This document shows positions 50,314 to 58,290 of a DNA stretch of 64,000 nt, piece by piece. Position 1 is the stretch's first letter; each line of letters begins with the position of its first letter. This DNA comes from Fimenecus sp964527585. Lineage in GTDB: Bacteria; Bacillota; Clostridia; Oscillospirales; Acutalibacteraceae. Made by a program: the position numbers and the translations under genes. The DNA lies in NCBI GenBank assembly GCA_964527585.1, contig CAZGPE010000003.1:42672-106671 (forward strand). Direction: 5' to 3'. The notes beneath the pieces are model-generated. The model did not search any database and was not told the DNA's origin. It worked only from the letters and a program-made list of their open reading frames with translations.

Positions 50314-50880
50314 ATGCGTTCTTCAAATAAAATTAACGGTTCATTTAAGATTTACGATATGATACTCGTTTCTCTTTTTGCCGTTTTTATTGCAATTTGT
50401 TCTTGGATAACCGTTCCGACGGTTGTACCGTTTACATTGCAGACTTTCGGTGTGTTTTGCGCATTGGGAATATTAGGCGGTAAAAGAGGAACGCTGTCGA
50501 TTGTCGTTTATCTTATTTTGGGATTTATCGGATTGCCTGTGTTTTCGGGATTTAAGACGGGAGCAGGTACGCTTTTAGGCGCTACTGGAGGATATGTTAT
50601 TGGATTTGTATTTATAGGAATTGCTTATTGGCTGATTACTAAGCTGTTCGGTAATAAACCCCTTGTTTCGGCTGTTGCAATGAGTATAGGACTGATTCTT
50701 TGCTATGTTTTCGGTACGGCTTGGTTTGTTTTTGTGTATGCTGGAAACGGCACGCTGAATTTTTCAAAAGCGTTAACAATATGTGTTTTACCTTTTTTAA
50801 TTCCCGATGTGCTTAAACTTGTTGCCGCAACGGTGATTGTTAAATTCTTTTCGGAAAAACTCGTGATAAAAAATCCGTGA
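50314..50880 (+). CDS. bioY: Biotin transporter S component BioY
   Basis: 188 residues, six membrane helices. PFTLQTFGVFCALGILGGKRGTLSIVVYLILGFIGLPVFSGFKTGAGTLLGATGGYVIGF is the BioY signature. As an ECF substrate-binding subunit it needs EcfA1A2T, which this window supplies. The ATG lies three bases after the clpE stop with no clear Shine-Dalgarno, so translation probably depends on coupling. No BirA-like operator is visible, consistent with its being inside a longer operon. A strong terminator follows. Confidence 0.93.
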   Translation: MRSSNKINGSFKIYDMILVSLFAVFIAICSWITVPTVVPFTLQTFGVFCALGILGGKRGTLSIVVYLILGFIGLPVFSGFKTGAGTLLGATGGYVIGFVFIGIAYWLITKLFGNKPLVSAVAMSIGLILCYVFGTAWFVFVYAGNGTLNFSKALTICVLPFLIPDVLKLVAATVIVKFFSEKLVIKNP

Positions 50881-50887
50881 AATTTAT

Positions 50888-50924
50888 CAGCGAAGTGAAA
50901 AATCTTCACTTCGCTGAATTTTTT
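50888..50924 (+). terminator. Rho-independent terminator after bioY
   Basis: A perfect 12-bp stem (50888-50899 with 50905-50916), then AATTTTTT. Confidence 0.9.
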
Positions 50925-50945
50925 GAAATAATTTTGTTTTTCCTA

Positions 50946-50974
50946 TTGACAATTCATTGCTTTTTTGGTAAAAT
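50946..50974 (+). promoter_or_regulatory. Promoter of tRNA-Gly
   Basis: TTGACA (50946-50951), 17 bases, TAAAAT (50969-50974). Confidence 0.85.
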
Positions 50975-50994
50975 ATTTTCTGCTGAACAGATAA

Positions 50995-51069
50995 GCGGGT
51001 GTAGTTCAATGGCTAGAATTCCAGCCTTCCAAGCTGGCTGTGTGGGTTCGATTCCCATCACCCGCTCCA
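50995..51069 (+). tRNA. tRNA-Gly (anticodon TCC)
   Basis: 75 bases including an encoded CCA. Acceptor GCGGGTG pairs with CACCCGC (51059-51065); the anticodon arm CCAGC-CTTCCAA-GCTGG reads TCC; the T arm has GGTTCGATTCC. Single-gene unit with its own promoter and terminator. Confidence 0.95.
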
Positions 51070-51070
51070 T

Positions 51071-51105
51071 AAAAAACTCCGTTCTTTTACAGAACGGAGT
51101 TTTTT
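51071..51105 (+). terminator. Terminator after tRNA-Gly
   Basis: Stem AAAAAACTCCGTTC with GAACGGAGTTTTTT around a 7-nt loop. Confidence 0.9.
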
Positions 51106-51134
51106 AGTTGTCTTAACAAACCAATCCTTAACCG

Positions 51135-51169
51135 AAAAAAGCACTTGTATGTTTACAAGTGCTTTTTTT
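51135..51169. terminator. Bidirectional terminator, ends the lacZ-ygjV unit
   Basis: GCACTTGTA (51141-51149) and TACAAGTGC (51154-51162), flanked by A residues on one side and T residues on the other; symmetric in both directions. Confidence 0.85.
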
Positions 51170-51173
51170 GTTG

Positions 51174-51695
51174 CTATTCACTTTTTTGTTGCGCTTTTTT
51201 TCTGCTTTTTACAATTTGAACAATTGTTATAATATTAGCGATAATGCTTGCAAAATCAAACGGTGCGGAAGTATAAGATTTAATATACAAGTCATACACA
51301 AGATACATAATCATTGTTATTAAAACAAAGACTTTGAAAAGGACAATATCGTTAATATTTATTCCCCACATATATATTAACATAACAAAGAGAGGTACAA
51401 GTCCGATTATGTTAAGATTGTTAAAATAAATACCGAGTGCGGTTGCCAAAACACTCAAAAATATTTTAACAGGCACCGTAAGTTTATTTTTGTAAAAAAG
51501 ATAACTTTTTATCACATTTAATGCGTTTACTATTCCGCCGGCATATCCGCCTAAAAGAAAGTTCGAAACGGAAAAACAGGCTAATTGACCGGATTGGGCA
51601 AGAAGTATTTTATTTCTGTTGTTACCCATACCGGCGATTGTTTGGAAAATCGCACCTACAAAAGCAACGATGTTGCCGATAATGATTAAATTCAT
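51174..51695 (-). CDS. YgjV-family inner-membrane protein
   Basis: 173 residues with about six short hydrophobic helices and few charges until the KSRKKAQQKSE tail. GNIVAFVGAIFQTIAGMGNNRNKILLAQSGQLACFSVSNFLLGGYAGGIVN resembles the Imp-YgjV family (PF10688), a small membrane protein family without a settled role. The gene lies 23 bases after lacZ on the same strand and shares its terminator, so a role tied to galactoside use is possible but unproven. Confidence 0.72.
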   Translation of the reverse strand: MNLIIIGNIVAFVGAIFQTIAGMGNNRNKILLAQSGQLACFSVSNFLLGGYAGGIVNALNVIKSYLFYKNKLTVPVKIFLSVLATALGIYFNNLNIIGLVPLFVMLIYMWGININDIVLFKVFVLITMIMYLVYDLYIKSYTSAPFDFASIIANIITIVQIVKSRKKAQQKSE

Positions 51696-51718
51696 TTTTC
51701 CTCCAACAAAAAGCGTAT

Positions 51719-54700
51719 TCAGATTATAGGTCTGAGCGCAAATTTGAAACTGATTTCTTTATCGAAAGTGAATCTGTATTTTTCAAGAGTGTCCGGACCG
51801 CAACTGTTTGTTCCCGAACCTCTGTGGAAACCGTCGACGGTTAGGAAAGTCGTGTTTTGATCTGTAACATCTTCTCGGTGCTGTGCTTTAACGAGAAGTT
51901 CCTGCGTGTAATTGTGAACGCTGAAACTGAACTTCGGCTCTGCGATAAACTCAATACCTTTTCCCAGATTGTTTGTAAGTTTGAGGTATTTTACGCCGCC
52001 GTGATTTCCGTTATCCTGAGGCAAGATATACGGTTCGTGCATATCTTTCACGGTTGTATTGTAAACTCCGATTAAAGCGTGAGTTTTCAAATCGCAAAGA
52101 TTTTCTCTCGGACCTCTGCCGTAATATTCGACATTTGAAAATTCAGCAGGTAATTCAACGGTAAGGCTGAAGCGAGGAATATCTTTATCCGCTTTTCTTT
52201 CACGCAAAAGGGAAGTGAGAATTTCAACGGTTCCGTCGGAAAATACAGAATAATTAATGCTTGATTTATATAATTTTTTCTTATCCGATTCAATGGAATA
52301 TAAAACATTGATATTAACACAGTTGTTTTTCTTTTCATAAGAAAGAGACTTGAATATCGGTTTCGCTTTTTCCAAACGCTTGGAATTCCATTTCGGAGTG
52401 TTTCCGTGAGAATCGTTATCAATCGGCGCACGGAAAATATTCGGTAAAAATCCACGGGTATTCGCAGCGGGATTTGAATTGATAAATTCCGTTCCGTCTT
52501 TTGAAAGACTTAAAAGTTCACCGCTTTTCTTACTGAAAACGGCTTTACCGTTTTCAAATGAAATACCGATGCTTTCCGCTGTTTCCATAACACTGATATT
52601 ATTCGACTCGGGAAGTGAAAGTTCGTTAGGAATATCTTTGAGAACGAACTGTTCGGTTGCTATTTCGTATTCGGTTTCAATATCGGTATAAACAATGTTA
52701 AGCTGATAATCGTCAGCAAGAGAATTTAATTTATAAGGTACGGTTACGATTTCGCTTTTTTCTGGCAAAACCGTTTTTTGAATTTCACCGTTTTGAATTT
52801 CGCTTCCGTTTTTCAAAAGTTTCCAAGTGATTTTAATATAATCGGAACTTCTGAACGAGTTTGTATTGTGGATTTTGAAACGGTTATCGCTGATCATTTC
52901 ACAGCGAAGGGGACGGTATACGCTTTTCATTTCGTAAGCACCCGTATGCGCTGTTCTGTCGGGATACATAAGACCGTCGACACAGAAATTGTTGTCATGC
53001 ATTTTTTCTCCGTGATCTCCGCCGTATGTATATTCGTATTTATATTTGTTTTGAGCGTCATTTAAGTCGTGCCAAACCGCATGATCCGCCCATTCCCAAA
53101 TACAACCGCCCATAAGGTTTTCGTATTTGTAGAAAATTTCCCAATAGTCTTCAAGACAGCCGGGACCGACTCCCATAGCATGACAGTATTCACACAGGAA
53201 AAGAGGTTTTCCGATATACTTTTTGCCACGGGTTTTCTTTCCGGTTTTTTCGCAATTTTCGGAACTTGTATACATTTCGGAAATAACATCGTATCCTACA
53301 CGCTTTGTTCTGATTGCGCCTTCGTAATGTACGGGAATTTCGGGACACATTCCGTTTAAGAACATATAGCAAATATCCTGACATTTATATCCGCCTGACT
53401 CGTTTCCGAGCGACCACATTGTAATTGAGGGATGATTGCGGTCTCTGTAATACATTCTGCAAACTCGGTCCATATACCTGTTAGCCCACTTAACATCGTG
53501 GCTGATAAGATTGGGCTTGTAAAGATGGTTCGGGCCGATACTTCCGGCGCCGTGAGTCTCGATATCGGCTTCATCGACGATATAAAATCCCATTATATCG
53601 GCAAGAGTAAGCAACATCGGATCGGGCGGATAGTGAGAAGTTCTGATAGCGTTGACATTAAACAGTTTCATAAGTTCAAGGTCGAGCTTAATATCATCGG
53701 CGCTCATAACATATCCGTTTACGGCATTCGTGTCGTGATGGTTAACGCCTTTGAATTTAATGGATTTACGGTTAAATTTGAATACATCGGAAATAATTTC
53801 AACGGTTTTGAACCCTGTGTAGTTTCTGATAACCGAGAGAGTTTTACCGTCTTTTTTTACCGTAAGATACATCTCGTAAATGTTGGGAGTTTCGGCACTC
53901 CATTCATTTACACTGAGATTCGGAAATTCAAAACAAATATGATGATCGGCAGTTTTTTCTTCGCTGACTGTTATCTTACCGTTATAGAAAAGTTCGAGTT
54001 TTACACTGCAGTTTTCGGTGTCGCCTTTCATATCCACGCAAGTATGCAAACTGTAGTTTGAACCGCCGACACATTTGGTTTTTATTTCGAAGTCGTTTAT
54101 ATAACAACTGTCATATTCATAAAGAAGGACATCTCGGAAAACACCGTTTTCTCTGAACATATCCTGACATTCGAGATATGTTCCGGTTGACCATTTGCGT
54201 ACAACGGCAACGATTTCGTTTTCTCCGTTATGCAAAAATTCGGAAATGTTAAATTCCGCACTGTTGTGAGCGCCTTCGCTATATCCGACAAAATTTCCGT
54301 TGATATATAAATCAAGGCATGAAACAACGCCCAAAAACGAGATTATATAGGTTTTTCGGTCATTTTTAATATTAAACTTTTTTCTGTATACGCCGACGGG
54401 AAAATCATCGGGTAATTCGGGAGGATAAAGCGAAAACTCATATCTTGTATTAAGATAAACCGGACTTTGATAACCGGTTCTTTGCCAAGTTGACGGAACA
54501 TTTATTTTATCGAACTGTATGCGCTGAGTGTCGAAATGCTCCGGTAAGATGCTCATTTTCTCATAGTATTTGAAATCCCATTCGCCCGAAAGTACGGTAA
54601 CACAGTCGCTGTTATATCTTTCCGTAAGGCAGTCGGTCGATTTGAGTTTTTTTAATGAGTGAAAAGGTATGCAATAAGCTCTCGGCTTTAATTTGTTGAT

Positions 54701-54751
54701 TTCGAAAATATCAAAATCTCTGTAATTAGTGTTTTTAATTGAATATTCCAT
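51719..54751 (-). CDS. lacZ: Beta-galactosidase, GH2 (LacZ type)
   Basis: 1010 residues, the full five-domain LacZ layout: the N-terminal segment VLSGEWDFKYYE and VPSTWQRTGYQSPVYLN, GVYRKKF, Ig-like domain, and TIM barrel with GVNHHDTNAVNGYVM. The acid/base is E451 in LGNESGG and the nucleophile E521 in CEYCHAMG. The C-terminal Bgal_small_N domain includes FLPNIFRAPIDNDSHGN and YYGRGPRENLCDLKTHALIGVY. No signal peptide, so it cleaves lactose-type galactosides in the cytoplasm. It has its own promoter and a good AGGAGG. The nearest sugar permease seen is the fragment at the left edge, too far to be linked. Confidence 0.95.
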   Translation of the reverse strand: MEYSIKNTNYRDFDIFEINKLKPRAYCIPFHSLKKLKSTDCLTERYNSDCVTVLSGEWDFKYYEKMSILPEHFDTQRIQFDKINVPSTWQRTGYQSPVYLNTRYEFSLYPPELPDDFPVGVYRKKFNIKNDRKTYIISFLGVVSCLDLYINGNFVGYSEGAHNSAEFNISEFLHNGENEIVAVVRKWSTGTYLECQDMFRENGVFRDVLLYEYDSCYINDFEIKTKCVGGSNYSLHTCVDMKGDTENCSVKLELFYNGKITVSEEKTADHHICFEFPNLSVNEWSAETPNIYEMYLTVKKDGKTLSVIRNYTGFKTVEIISDVFKFNRKSIKFKGVNHHDTNAVNGYVMSADDIKLDLELMKLFNVNAIRTSHYPPDPMLLTLADIMGFYIVDEADIETHGAGSIGPNHLYKPNLISHDVKWANRYMDRVCRMYYRDRNHPSITMWSLGNESGGYKCQDICYMFLNGMCPEIPVHYEGAIRTKRVGYDVISEMYTSSENCEKTGKKTRGKKYIGKPLFLCEYCHAMGVGPGCLEDYWEIFYKYENLMGGCIWEWADHAVWHDLNDAQNKYKYEYTYGGDHGEKMHDNNFCVDGLMYPDRTAHTGAYEMKSVYRPLRCEMISDNRFKIHNTNSFRSSDYIKITWKLLKNGSEIQNGEIQKTVLPEKSEIVTVPYKLNSLADDYQLNIVYTDIETEYEIATEQFVLKDIPNELSLPESNNISVMETAESIGISFENGKAVFSKKSGELLSLSKDGTEFINSNPAANTRGFLPNIFRAPIDNDSHGNTPKWNSKRLEKAKPIFKSLSYEKKNNCVNINVLYSIESDKKKLYKSSINYSVFSDGTVEILTSLLRERKADKDIPRFSLTVELPAEFSNVEYYGRGPRENLCDLKTHALIGVYNTTVKDMHEPYILPQDNGNHGGVKYLKLTNNLGKGIEFIAEPKFSFSVHNYTQELLVKAQHREDVTDQNTTFLTVDGFHRGSGTNSCGPDTLEKYRFTFDKEISFKFALRPII

Positions 54752-54782
54752 CGGAATTTCCTCCTGAATAACTGCTTATATA

Positions 54783-54811
54783 ATCTTATCATAGTTTCGG
54801 TAGGTTATCAA
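54783..54811 (-). promoter_or_regulatory. Promoter of lacZ
   Basis: Minus-strand TTGATA (54811-54806), 17 bases, TAAGAT (54788-54783). Confidence 0.6.
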
Positions 54812-54852
54812 TCGCTATTTTTATATTTACAGCATAGTTTTCGGGAGTTCTG

Positions 54853-54881
54853 TTGACATTGAAAATATTTGTTGTTAAAAT
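54853..54881 (+). promoter_or_regulatory. Promoter of the Crp/Fnr-ABC operon
   Basis: TTGACA (54853-54858), 17 bases, TAAAAT (54876-54881). Confidence 0.8.
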
Positions 54882-54905
54882 AAAGTGTATCATTTAAGAC
54901 ACTTT
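54882..54905. promoter_or_regulatory. Inverted repeat at the transcription start, candidate autoregulatory operator
   Basis: AAAGTGT (54882-54888) and ACACTTT (54899-54905) are exact inverted repeats 10 bases apart. They lie directly after the -10 element and end 10 bases before the Crp/Fnr start codon, as expected for a repressing site. Confidence 0.55.
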
Positions 54906-54915
54906 AGGCGGTTTT

Positions 54916-55551
54916 ATGTATAAAAAAGAATTTGAAAAAACAGCGGATGTTTTATTGCACACAAAGTTGTTCTGTTGTGCCGATAAAGACGAAATCAACT
55001 TGATTTGCGAAAAATTCAGCACGGAAAAAAATTACAAAAAAAGCGAGCCGATATTTTCGAAAGATTCAATTGAAAAACAGATAGGAATTATAATCGGCGG
55101 AAAAGCAAGCGTCAGAAAAGAAAATGTAGTTATCGGCACTCTTGAAAAGTACAGTGTATTCGGTGCGGTAACTCTGTATAACGCCAATGATAAATTCGTC
55201 AATAATATAGTCGCTTTGAACGGTTGCCGTGTTCTTTTTGTTTCTAAAGAAGGCGTTGATATTCTTATTGAGAACAACAGTGAATTTGCCAAAAACTATA
55301 TAAAATATCTTTCCGAAAGAATATATTATCTAAACGAAAAAATCGACTCGTATACTTCACCGAATGCAAAAGATAAAGTAATGTCGTATTTTGAAAATCA
55401 GGCTTCGGGCGGAGTGTATCAAATTAAAGAAAAAATGACCGATCTTTCCAAAGAACTTAATTTAAGCAGGGCGAGTCTGTACAGAGTTATAGATGAACTT
55501 ACGATTGAAGGAAAAATCAGGAAAGACGGAGATTTTATAAAACTTTTATAA
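54916..55551 (+). CDS. Crp/Fnr-family transcriptional regulator
   Basis: 211 residues. The N-terminal cyclic-nucleotide-binding-like beta roll is seen in KSEPIFSKDSIEKQIGIIIGGKASVRKENVVIGTLEKYSVFGAVTLY; the long dimer helix is IKYLSERIYYLNEKIDSY; the C-terminal HTH_Crp has MTDLSKELNLSRASLYRVIDELTIEGKIRKDGDFIKLL. It lacks the N-terminal four-cysteine cluster of Fnr, and the cAMP-contact residues are not evident, so the signal is unknown. It heads an operon with three ABC genes 12 bases downstream and probably controls uptake of the substrate it responds to. Confidence 0.9.
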   Translation: MYKKEFEKTADVLLHTKLFCCADKDEINLICEKFSTEKNYKKSEPIFSKDSIEKQIGIIIGGKASVRKENVVIGTLEKYSVFGAVTLYNANDKFVNNIVALNGCRVLFVSKEGVDILIENNSEFAKNYIKYLSERIYYLNEKIDSYTSPNAKDKVMSYFENQASGGVYQIKEKMTDLSKELNLSRASLYRVIDELTIEGKIRKDGDFIKLL

Positions 55552-55563
55552 GGAGAAGAAGAA

Positions 55564-56547
55564 ATGAAAATCAGAAAAATTTCGGCAATAATTCTCGCTG
55601 TTATCGTGCTTGTTATGTCGGCATCATGTGCGGTAGGGGATAAGACTCCGAAGGCTGTAAACGCTCAGGTTAATGTTACAATGCTAAAAGGTCCTACGGG
55701 GATAGGTGCGGTAAAATTGATGTCTGATAACGAAAACGAAACCGCTTTGAACAAGTATAATTTTACTCTCTCGACGGATCCGACCGAAATTTCCGCAGCG
55801 ATCATTAGCGGTAATACCGATATTGCCGCTTGTCCGCTTAATCTTGCGAGTGTGCTTTATAAGAAAACAGGCGGAAATGTTCAAATGCTTGCGGTAAACA
55901 CTCTCGGAACTCTTTATATTCTTTCAACCGACCCTCAGATTAAATCAATTTCGGATTTGAAAGGGAAAACCGTTGTTTCTGCAGGTCAGGGAGCAACACC
56001 CGAATATATTCTTGAATACTTGCTTGAGAAAAACGGAATTTCGCAGGATGTTACCGTTGAATACAAGTCAGAGCACAGTGAAGTCGCTTCCGCTGCTGTG
56101 ATGGGAAAAGCGGATATAGTTCTTCTTCCGGAACCGAATGTAACGGCAGTGCTTTCTCAAAACGGCGATTTTATGATTTCGATTGATATGAGTGCCGAAT
56201 TTGAAAAAACATCGTGCGTTTCGTTGGCGATGGGATGTGTAATAGTAAGAAAAGACTTTGCTTTGAACAACAAAGAAGCTGTTGAGGCTTTTCTTTATGA
56301 ATATTCGAAATCTATTGAATATGTATCGGAAAGCCTTGATGATACCGCATCGCTTTGCGAGAAATACGGAATAATTCCCAAGGCGGCAGTTGCGAAAAAA
56401 GCTATACCGAACTGTAATATTTCTTATCTTGACTCAAATGAAATGAAAACTGTTGCAACGGAAAATCTTGCTGTTCTGTTTAATGCAAATCCCGCTTCTG
56501 TCGGCGGAGAACTTCCGAATGATGATTTTTGGTACAATGCAAAATAA
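55564..56547 (+). CDS. ABC transporter substrate-binding lipoprotein (TauA/SsuA/NMT1-like)
   Basis: 327 residues. A lipoprotein signal ends at Cys22 (LVMSASC). The binding fold follows with VNVTMLKGPTGIGAVKLM, then AAIISGNTDIAACPLNLASVLYKKTGG and SISDLKGKTVVSAGQGATPEYILEYLLEKNG, which match the family that binds taurine, alkanesulfonates, nitrate or thiamine precursors. No residue pattern fixes the substrate. AAGGAG precedes the ATG. The permease gene overlaps its end by 29 bases. Confidence 0.88.
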   Translation: MKIRKISAIILAVIVLVMSASCAVGDKTPKAVNAQVNVTMLKGPTGIGAVKLMSDNENETALNKYNFTLSTDPTEISAAIISGNTDIAACPLNLASVLYKKTGGNVQMLAVNTLGTLYILSTDPQIKSISDLKGKTVVSAGQGATPEYILEYLLEKNGISQDVTVEYKSEHSEVASAAVMGKADIVLLPEPNVTAVLSQNGDFMISIDMSAEFEKTSCVSLAMGCVIVRKDFALNNKEAVEAFLYEYSKSIEYVSESLDDTASLCEKYGIIPKAAVAKKAIPNCNISYLDSNEMKTVATENLAVLFNANPASVGGELPNDDFWYNAK

Positions 56548-57322
56548 AACCGTAAAGAAAAAAGTTTTTAATACTTTAGCCGCAGCGGTAATTTGGCTGG
56601 GAGTTTGGAGTGCTGTTTACTTATTCGTAGGAGAAGATGTGTTAATCGCTTCTCCATGGAGTGTAGCGATCAGACTTTTCGAGTTGCTCGGAGAAAAGGA
56701 ATTTTATATAAAGATATTCAATAGCATTTATGCCGTGCTTAAAGGCTATTTTCTTGCGATTGTATCGGGATGTCTGCTTGCTGTTATTACCGCTGAATCC
56801 GAATTCCTTTTTTCTCTTTTTAAGCCGGTTATGAATGTTGTTAGGGCGACACCGGTAGCATCGTTTATTATTCTTGCGCTTGTTTGGATGAGTAAAAAGA
56901 GCGTGCCGGTTTTCACTTCGTTTTTGATGGTTTTTCCGATTGTATGGGCAAATATAACAACCGGAATTAAATCAACGGACAAAAAACTTCTTGAAATGGC
57001 AAAGGCATATAAAGTACCTGAAGGAAAAATAATTCTTAATGTGTATATTCCGAGTGTTATGCCGGAGTTTTATAACAGTATAACGACGGGGCTGGGCTTT
57101 GCGTGGAAATCGGGAGTGGCTGCCGAAGTGCTCAGTACACCGGTTAACACAATAGGCACGGAACTTTATAATTCAAAAGTTTATCTCGAAACAGTCGATT
57201 TGTTTTCATGGACGGTTGTTATAATATTATTAAGTATGATTTTGGAAAAAGCGGCAGTGTATATTCTCGGTAAAATATTTTCGAAAATGTCCGGTGGTGA
57301 TTTGTGTGAAAATAACTCTTGA
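56519..57322 (+). CDS. ABC transporter permease (TauC/SsuC-like)
   Basis: 267 residues with about six membrane segments. The permease signature is near ELLEMAKAYKVPEGKIILNVYIPSVMPEFYNSITTGLGFAWKSGVAAEVL (the EAA-type loop), and VVRATPVASFIILALVWM is typical of SsuC. Start is uncertain: ATG 56519 or 56522 suit the GGAG at 56506-56509, and ATG 56537 is a third option; all overlap the binding-protein gene. The end overlaps the ATPase gene by 17 bases. Confidence 0.87.
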   Translation: MMIFGTMQNKTVKKKVFNTLAAAVIWLGVWSAVYLFVGEDVLIASPWSVAIRLFELLGEKEFYIKIFNSIYAVLKGYFLAIVSGCLLAVITAESEFLFSLFKPVMNVVRATPVASFIILALVWMSKKSVPVFTSFLMVFPIVWANITTGIKSTDKKLLEMAKAYKVPEGKIILNVYIPSVMPEFYNSITTGLGFAWKSGVAAEVLSTPVNTIGTELYNSKVYLETVDLFSWTVVIILLSMILEKAAVYILGKIFSKMSGGDLCENNS

Positions 57323-57863
57323 GGCCGTAAGTAAAAAATTTGCGGATAAAAAAGTGATTGATAATTTTTCTGCGGAACTTGATTTTGAAAGACCCATTGC
57401 TTTAATGGGAAAATCGGGAGCCGGAAAAACAACTCTTGCACGCATTATCGCAGGAATTGAACAAGCGGATTCGGGATCTGTTTTCGGAGTGCCGGATAAA
57501 ATTTCTTTTGTGTTTCAGGAAGATAGGCTTATTCCTTGGTTGAGTGCCGAAAAAAACATTTCATTTGTAAGTGATGATGAAACGGCAAAGTATTATCTCG
57601 AAAAAGTTTTTTTAACCGCCGAAAAAGATACACCCGTCAGTGAACTCAGCGGAGGAATGAAGCGTAGAATTGCTCTTGCGAGGGCGTTTGCTTATAAAAG
57701 CGATCTTGTTATTCTCGATGAAGCGTTTAAGGGACTTGACCGAAAGCTTGAAAAGGAAATGCTCGAACTTGTGTCATATGAAGCGAAAAAAAGGCCTCTC
57801 ATTTTGATAACTCACGATATTGAACAGGCGAATTATCTCGGAGCGAAAATCATATATGTATAA
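57306..57863 (+). CDS. Compact ABC transporter ATPase
   Basis: 185 residues, much shorter than the usual 240-260 of SsuB/TauB. Walker A GKSGAGKTT, Q-loop VFQEDRLIPWLSAEKNISFV, signature LSGGMKRRIALARAFA, Walker B LVILDEAFKGLD and the H-loop ITHD are all present. The shortness comes from a trimmed helical subdomain and the lack of a C-terminal regulatory part, ending directly after the H-loop strand. GTG 57306 is taken as the start because GGTGGTGA lies just upstream. It closes the Crp-ABC operon before a strong terminator. Confidence 0.87.
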   Translation: MKITLEAVSKKFADKKVIDNFSAELDFERPIALMGKSGAGKTTLARIIAGIEQADSGSVFGVPDKISFVFQEDRLIPWLSAEKNISFVSDDETAKYYLEKVFLTAEKDTPVSELSGGMKRRIALARAFAYKSDLVILDEAFKGLDRKLEKEMLELVSYEAKKRPLILITHDIEQANYLGAKIIYV

Positions 57864-57865
57864 AA

Positions 57866-57898
57866 ATCGGTCTGTCGGTATTCCGACAGACCTTTTTT
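57866..57898 (+). terminator. Rho-independent terminator
   Basis: A perfect 10-bp stem (57869-57878 with 57883-57892), TATT loop, six T residues. It may also act on the minus strand for the spore-protein gene. Confidence 0.9.
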
Positions 57899-57921
57899 GT
57901 CCGAATAAATATTACGGTATT

Positions 57922-58101
57922 TTATTTCATACCGTCTTCGTATGCTTTGATCATCTTTTTAACCATCTGTCCGCCGACCGAACCTGCCTGCTTAGATGTG
58001 AGATCACCGTTGTAACCCTGCTTAAGATTTACGCCTACTTCTGAAGCGGCTTCCATCTTAAACTTGTTAAGAGCTTCTTTTGCTTCGGGTACTGTAGCCA
58101 T
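57922..58101 (-). CDS. Alpha/beta-type small acid-soluble spore protein
   Basis: 59 residues. EALNKFKMEAASEVGVNLKQGYNGDLTSKQAGSVGGQMVKKMIKAYED follows the SASP pattern: the first helix with an EAASE/GV turn (the GPR protease cuts in the equivalent E-IA motif) and the second helix GSVGG.MVK. Such proteins coat spore DNA and give UV and heat resistance, and are made by sigma-G in the forespore. AGGGGTG precedes the ATG at 58101. It implies that the organism can form endospores. A 9-bp inverted repeat lies upstream (58139-58160). Confidence 0.9.
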   Translation of the reverse strand: MATVPEAKEALNKFKMEAASEVGVNLKQGYNGDLTSKQAGSVGGQMVKKMIKAYEDGMK

Positions 58102-58138
58102 TAAAAACACCCCTTTTCTTGAATTTGCGTTTGCAAGT

Positions 58139-58160
58139 ATATCATTTGTCAAAATGATAT
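58139..58160. repeat. 9-bp inverted repeat between the SASP and hprK genes
   Basis: ATATCATTT (58139-58147) and AAATGATAT (58152-58160) flank GTCA. It lies 38 bases upstream of the SASP start and 130 upstream of hprK; a regulatory or promoter-element role is possible. Confidence 0.45.
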
Positions 58161-58290
58161 TGTTATCAGAGTAAATTTTTGGATTGAGGTGTTTTTTTAT
58201 GCAACGAACAATAAATTTTTTCAAAAAAGTATAGCAATATAAATGATTATAGTTTATAATAACAGAGAACATTATTTTGGAGGGATATGC

